Under the pieces are notes generated by a model. That model made no database searches, was not told where the DNA came from, and saw only the letters and a program-made list of their open reading frames with translations. Source: Gemmatimonadota bacterium (GTDB taxonomy: Bacteria > Gemmatimonadota > Gemmatimonadetes > Gemmatimonadales > Gemmatimonadaceae). From it: a DNA stretch of 11,596 nucleotides. Positions 8,590-11,596 of the stretch are shown here, one piece after another. The translations under genes were made by a program, and so were the position numbers. Within the stretch, counting starts at the first letter, position 1; each line of letters starts with the position of its first letter. The stretch covers positions 1-11,596 of the forward strand of contig JAOUHR010000033.1 in assembly GCA_029884515.1 (NCBI GenBank). Reading direction: 5' to 3'.

Positions 8590-10238
8590 TGCAGGCCCCA
8601 CAGGAGGCGCGGCGTTACCAGCCGTCGGACGTGGTGGACTTCGTGATCGTGGGCTCGGGTGCCGCCGGTGGCGTGCTCGCCAAGGAGCTCTCGACGCGCG
8701 GCCACAGCGTGGTGGTGCTCGAGCAGGGCCCGCGCCGCACGGTCAACGACTTCAAGCACGACGAGAAGGCGATCTGGATCGACGGCGATCTCATCTCCAA
8801 GACGCCGTTCAGCTGGCGGCAGAAGGAAACCGAGGTGGCCCAGCCCGGCGCCGGAGGCCTCCTGTACGCCTCGGGCGTGGGCGGGAGCAGCGTGCACTTC
8901 ACGGCGAACTTCTGGCGGCTGCGCCCGGTGGACTTCAAGGAACACAGTCTCCTGGGTGACATCCCCGGTGCGGCGCTCGCGGACTGGCCGATCACGTACG
9001 AGGAGCTCGAACCCTACTATACGAAGGTGGACTGGGAGGTCGGGGTCTCCGGCGCGCCCGGTCCGACGGATGCCAGGCGCTCCCGGCCCTTTCCCATGCC
9101 GCCGCTCCCGGTGAAGTCATCCGGGGTGCTGCTCGAGCGTGCCGCGGCGAAGATGGGGTACCACGCGCAGTCCGCGCCCCTGGCCATCGCCTCGCAGCCG
9201 TTCCGCGGGCGCCCGGCGTGCCAACACTGCGGCTTCTGCATCGGGTTCGGGTGCGAGTACAATGCGAAGAGCTCCTCGCTGGCGACGGTGATCCCGGTGG
9301 CCGAGGCCACCGGGCGCTGTGAGATTCGTCCGCACAGCAACGTGCGCGCGGTGGAGCTCGATGCGAAGGGCAGGGCCACGGGCGTCCTCTACTTCGACGC
9401 CGAGAAGCGGGAGCAGCGTCAGCGCGCGAAGGCCGTGATCCTCGCGGCGAATGGCGTGGAGACGCCGCGCCTGTTGCTGATGTCGGAGACGTCGCGCTTC
9501 CCGAACGGTCTCGCGAACTCCTCCGGCATGGTGGGCCGGCACCTGATGTTCAACGGCGCCGGCATCACCCAGGGCGAGTACGAGCATCCGCTCAACGAGC
9601 ACAAGAGCGTCGAGGCGTCGCGGGTGATCTTCGATCTCTATGACAGCGACCCGAAGCGCGGCTTCTACGGCGGCGGCGGCTTCGACGCGCGTGGCGGCGC
9701 CTGGTTCCCGTTGTTGGCGAGCTTCAACGTGCCCGACGGGATGCGCGGGTGGGGCAAGGACTGGAAGGAGTGGTTCGCCCACGCGTACACGCGCACGATG
9801 CAGGTGTACGGGCACACGACCTCGTTGGCGGTGGCGAGCAACAACGTCACGCTCGACCCGACGCTCAAGGACGACTTCGGGCGTCCGGCGGCGCGCATCA
9901 CCTATGAGGACCACCCGGACGACCTCGCCACGATGCGATTCTTCCAGGATCGCTCGAGGGAGCTGCAGGAGGCCGCCGGTGCGGCGCGCATCTGGGGCCC
10001 GCCGCCCACGGTGCAGCGCGGAACGGCGCACCTCCTCGGCACCGCGCGCATGGGGAACGACCCGCGCACGAGCGTGATCGACCGCGACCACCGCACGCAC
10101 GACGTGAGGAACCTCTTCCTCTGTGACGGGAGCAGCATGGTCACGTCGGGACGCGGGCAGCCGACCATGACGATCATGGCGCTGGCGTTCCGTGCGGGCG
10201 AGCGGATCTCGAAGGCGGCGAAGCGCGGCGAGATCTGA
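8589..10238 (+). CDS. GMC-family FAD-dependent dehydrogenase, catalytic subunit
   Basis: This 549-residue flavoprotein oxidises a hydroxyl group, probably on a sugar, polyol or glycoside, in partnership with the subunit before it. Seen: the FAD Rossmann motif GSGAAGG (near 21-27), E-Q-G-P after beta-2, GVGGSSVHF, a cysteine cluster C211-x2-C214-x2-C217-x4-C222, an NGVETPRLLL segment, and the C-terminal GMC domain with catalytic His481 (AHLLGTARMG) and SGRGQPTMTI (Q524). It has no signal peptide, as expected for a Tat hitchhiker. The Cys cluster lies at nearly the same place as the [3Fe-4S] ligands of bacterial FAD glucose dehydrogenase (Cys212, 213, 219 in the Burkholderia enzyme), so an Fe-S centre is possible. 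No cytochrome c subunit follows. The ATG overlaps the previous stop, with AAGGGA 8 nt upstream; longer in-frame starts lie inside the small-subunit gene. Exact substrate unknown. Confidence 0.92.
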   Translation: MQAPQEARRYQPSDVVDFVIVGSGAAGGVLAKELSTRGHSVVVLEQGPRRTVNDFKHDEKAIWIDGDLISKTPFSWRQKETEVAQPGAGGLLYASGVGGSSVHFTANFWRLRPVDFKEHSLLGDIPGAALADWPITYEELEPYYTKVDWEVGVSGAPGPTDARRSRPFPMPPLPVKSSGVLLERAAAKMGYHAQSAPLAIASQPFRGRPACQHCGFCIGFGCEYNAKSSSLATVIPVAEATGRCEIRPHSNVRAVELDAKGRATGVLYFDAEKREQRQRAKAVILAANGVETPRLLLMSETSRFPNGLANSSGMVGRHLMFNGAGITQGEYEHPLNEHKSVEASRVIFDLYDSDPKRGFYGGGGFDARGGAWFPLLASFNVPDGMRGWGKDWKEWFAHAYTRTMQVYGHTTSLAVASNNVTLDPTLKDDFGRPAARITYEDHPDDLATMRFFQDRSRELQEAAGAARIWGPPPTVQRGTAHLLGTARMGNDPRTSVIDRDHRTHDVRNLFLCDGSSMVTSGRGQPTMTIMALAFRAGERISKAAKRGEI

Positions 10239-10252
10239 ATACGTCACAGGTG

Positions 10253-10272
10253 AAGTACCTTGTGGGGTATTT
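10253..10272 (+). other. Small AT-richer stem-loop after the GMC gene
   Basis: AAGTACC and GGTATTT pair as a 7-bp RNA stem with one G-U, around a 6-nt loop, 14 nt past the GMC stop. It is the most AT-rich stretch of this gap. It might be 3'-end structure, an operator or part of a promoter for the next gene. Function unknown. Confidence 0.35.
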
Positions 10273-10276
10273 GAGA

Positions 10277-10294
10277 CGGCGGGGTGACCCGCCG
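10277..10294 (+). terminator. Strong GC hairpin with GTGA tetraloop, candidate terminator or leader structure
   Basis: CGGCGGG and CCCGCCG form a perfect 7-bp stem closed by GTGA, a stable GNRA-type loop in RNA. No T-run follows. It sits 38 nt after the GMC stop and 14 nt before the SD of the next gene, so it could end or attenuate the dehydrogenase transcript, protect its 3' end, or structure the leader of the barrel-cupredoxin gene. Confidence 0.45.
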
Positions 10295-10307
10295 GCTCCC
10301 CACCCAC

Positions 10308-10311
10308 GGAG
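10308..10311 (+). promoter_or_regulatory. Ribosome binding site that sets the start of the barrel-cupredoxin gene
   Basis: GGAG lies 7 nt before the GTG at 10319. That start places a normal signal peptide at the N-terminus, so it is preferred over the in-frame GTG at 10250, which would add 23 mostly polar and basic residues and contain both hairpins. Confidence 0.6.
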
Positions 10312-10318
10312 ACTGCCT

Positions 10319-11377
10319 GTGCATCCATCACACCGCGCCCTCGTCGCCTTGGTGTTCCTGACCGGGGCGTCCGTCTCCGGCGTGCGCGCCCAGTCGGTCC
10401 TCGAGCACCCGCCGAACGTATCGGGTGACTGGGTGATCCCCGTCGGACGGGCGCAGTTCAACTTCCAGCACCGGTTCGACGCGAGCCCGGCCCCCGTGCG
10501 GAAGGTCACGAACTATCCGACGCTCCTGCTCGGCTTCGGCCTGCCGGGCCAGACGATGCTCGGGTTCAACTACTCGACCAACTCGCTCCTCACGCCGGCC
10601 TTCCCCAACGAGTGGGAGTTCTTCGGCCGCTGGCGCCCGCTCTCCCAGGAGCGGGGTGCCGCCGTGGACCTGGGCGGCGAGCTCGCGTACAACCTCTCCG
10701 CCGAGGGCGTGGACGCGGAGGTGTCGCTCGGGCGGCGGTGGGGCCGGCTCGGGATCCTCGGCGTTGCCCGTGCGCTCACCGACCCCGACACGGGATCGAG
10801 CGGCATGCAGCTCGCCATGGGTGGGGGCGCGACGGTGCGGCTGCGGCACTGGCTCTCCGTGCAGGGCGACTACGTCACGCTGACGGACAGGCCTGCGGGG
10901 CAGGAGGGTGCCTGGAGCGCCGGCCTCGCCTTCGGCATCCCCACGACGCCGCATTCGTTCTCGCTCTATGCATCGAATGCAGTGACGTCGACGCTCCAGG
11001 GGGCGTCGCGCGGGTCCGACAAGGTGCGATACGGATTCGAGTTCGTCGTGCCGCTCACGCTGTCACGCTGGTTCGGCGCGCGCACCGAACGCGCCACGCC
11101 GGCGGCTGCTCCGGCCGAAGTCACGGGCCCCGTGCGCACGATCGTGATCAACCGGCTCTCGTACACGCAACCCGACATCGAGGTCGCGGCGGGGACCACC
11201 ATCATCTGGCGGAACGAGGACCAGCTCGAACACACCGTGACCGCTGACGACAGCTCCTTCCAGTCCGGCATGATCCCGATCGGGCGCAGCTGGAGCTACA
11301 CGTTCAACGCGCCCGGTACCTTCACCTATCACTGCACGCCGCATCCCTTCATGAAGGGACGGGTGGTGGTCAAATGA
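10319..11377 (+). CDS. Outer-membrane beta-barrel-like protein fused to a C-terminal cupredoxin domain
   Basis: This 352-residue exported protein has two parts. A signal peptide (about 1-24, hydrophobic 7-21, cleavage VRA|QS) is followed by residues 30-252, a run of alternating polar/hydrophobic, Gly- and aromatic-rich strands. This region, with a QHRF motif near the start, resembles the uncharacterised DUF5777-like beta-barrels. It ends in VVPLTLSRWF, like the terminal strand of an outer-membrane barrel. After an Ala/Pro linker (253-271) comes a plastocyanin-like domain (272-352) with intact type-1 copper ligands His305 (EHTVT), Cys339, His342 and Met345 (CxxHxxM). If the first part is a barrel, the cupredoxin would face the periplasm. 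It may carry electrons or bind copper; function is unproven. The gene lies 80 bp after the GMC gene and overlaps the next cupredoxin gene by 4 bp. The cupredoxin call is very secure; the barrel call is moderate. Confidence 0.82.
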   Translation: MHPSHRALVALVFLTGASVSGVRAQSVLEHPPNVSGDWVIPVGRAQFNFQHRFDASPAPVRKVTNYPTLLLGFGLPGQTMLGFNYSTNSLLTPAFPNEWEFFGRWRPLSQERGAAVDLGGELAYNLSAEGVDAEVSLGRRWGRLGILGVARALTDPDTGSSGMQLAMGGGATVRLRHWLSVQGDYVTLTDRPAGQEGAWSAGLAFGIPTTPHSFSLYASNAVTSTLQGASRGSDKVRYGFEFVVPLTLSRWFGARTERATPAAAPAEVTGPVRTIVINRLSYTQPDIEVAAGTTIIWRNEDQLEHTVTADDSSFQSGMIPIGRSWSYTFNAPGTFTYHCTPHPFMKGRVVVK

Positions 11378-11596
11378 ACCTCCGGATCGTCAGCCTCGTC
11401 GCCGGCGCGACCCTCGTCGGCTCCGGACTCGTCGCCGCCTGCTTCTCGGAGCGGACCGTTGCGGCGGGCGCCCAGTGCACGGTGCCCGCCGACTCCACCG
11501 CGGGCGGCTCCCCGATCATCCACATCGTGGACTTCGAGTTCCGTCCCGCCTCCGCCTGCATCGCGCCCGGCACCGTGGTGACCTGGCGGAATGACG
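11374..11596 (+). CDS. Cupredoxin-like lipoprotein, 3'-truncated by the window edge
   Basis: The first 74 residues of a second cupredoxin are visible. The ATG overlaps the previous stop (ATGA), with AAGGGA 14 nt upstream, so translation is probably coupled. Seen: a short N-terminus with R4, a hydrophobic stretch (5-22) and a lipobox L-V-A-A-C23, predicting a lipoprotein. After a spacer come IVDFEFRPA (51-59), then PGTVVTWRND (65-74). This matches the first strands of plastocyanin-like domains and resembles the AAGTTIIWRNED segment in the gene before it. C35 and C62 could form a disulfide. The copper ligands lie beyond the window, so copper binding is assumed, not seen. With the fusion protein it makes a tandem pair of periplasmic copper-type proteins. 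Confidence 0.82.
   Translation, partial: MNLRIVSLVAGATLVGSGLVAACFSERTVAAGAQCTVPADSTAGGSPIIHIVDFEFRPASACIAPGTVVTWRND

Overview
The window is a very GC-rich (roughly 70% G+C by eye) bacterial chromosome segment of about 11.6 kb with almost no non-coding DNA. The serine/threonine kinase style, the HslU, Tat and lipoprotein signals, a probable outer-membrane beta-barrel and the strong G/C third-position bias all suggest a Gram-negative, high-GC soil or sediment bacterium. Gemmatimonadota is my best guess, from family resemblance only.

Region 1 (1-7286, all + strand) is a tightly packed run of eight genes. It holds the C-terminal part of the protease ATPase hslU, an unrecognised small lipoprotein, ornithine carbamoyltransferase (argF), a flavin-containing monooxygenase, a BASS-type (bile acid:Na+ symporter family) transporter, an extended SDR epimerase/dehydratase, a Bcp/PrxQ peroxiredoxin and a soluble Ser/Thr kinase. 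Gaps are 2-18 bp, and three successive junctions are GTGA 4-bp start/stop overlaps, so translational coupling across the monooxygenase-transporter-SDR-peroxiredoxin block is likely. The kinase has no close Shine-Dalgarno and may have its own (possibly leaderless) promoter.

Region 2 (7287-8010) holds one GNAT acetyltransferase on the - strand. It is convergent with the kinase, with a hairpin between the two stops. It is divergent from the next operon, with a 125-bp intergenic region that carries a perfect 14-bp palindrome and a perfect TTGACA box.

Region 3 (8011-11596, + strand) is a periplasmic redox module. A Tat-signal small subunit (gluconate 2-dehydrogenase subunit 3 family) overlaps the GMC flavoprotein catalytic subunit, which has no signal of its own and carries a CxxCxxCxxxxC cluster. 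After an 80-bp gap with two small hairpins comes an unusual fusion of an outer-membrane beta-barrel-like domain with a C-terminal type-1 copper cupredoxin. Overlapping it by 4 bp is a second, lipoprotein cupredoxin that runs off the window. No cytochrome c subunit is visible, although this class of dehydrogenase normally has one. A reasonable but unproven reading is that the copper proteins take part in electron transfer or copper handling near the dehydrogenase. This module is the most interesting part of the window.
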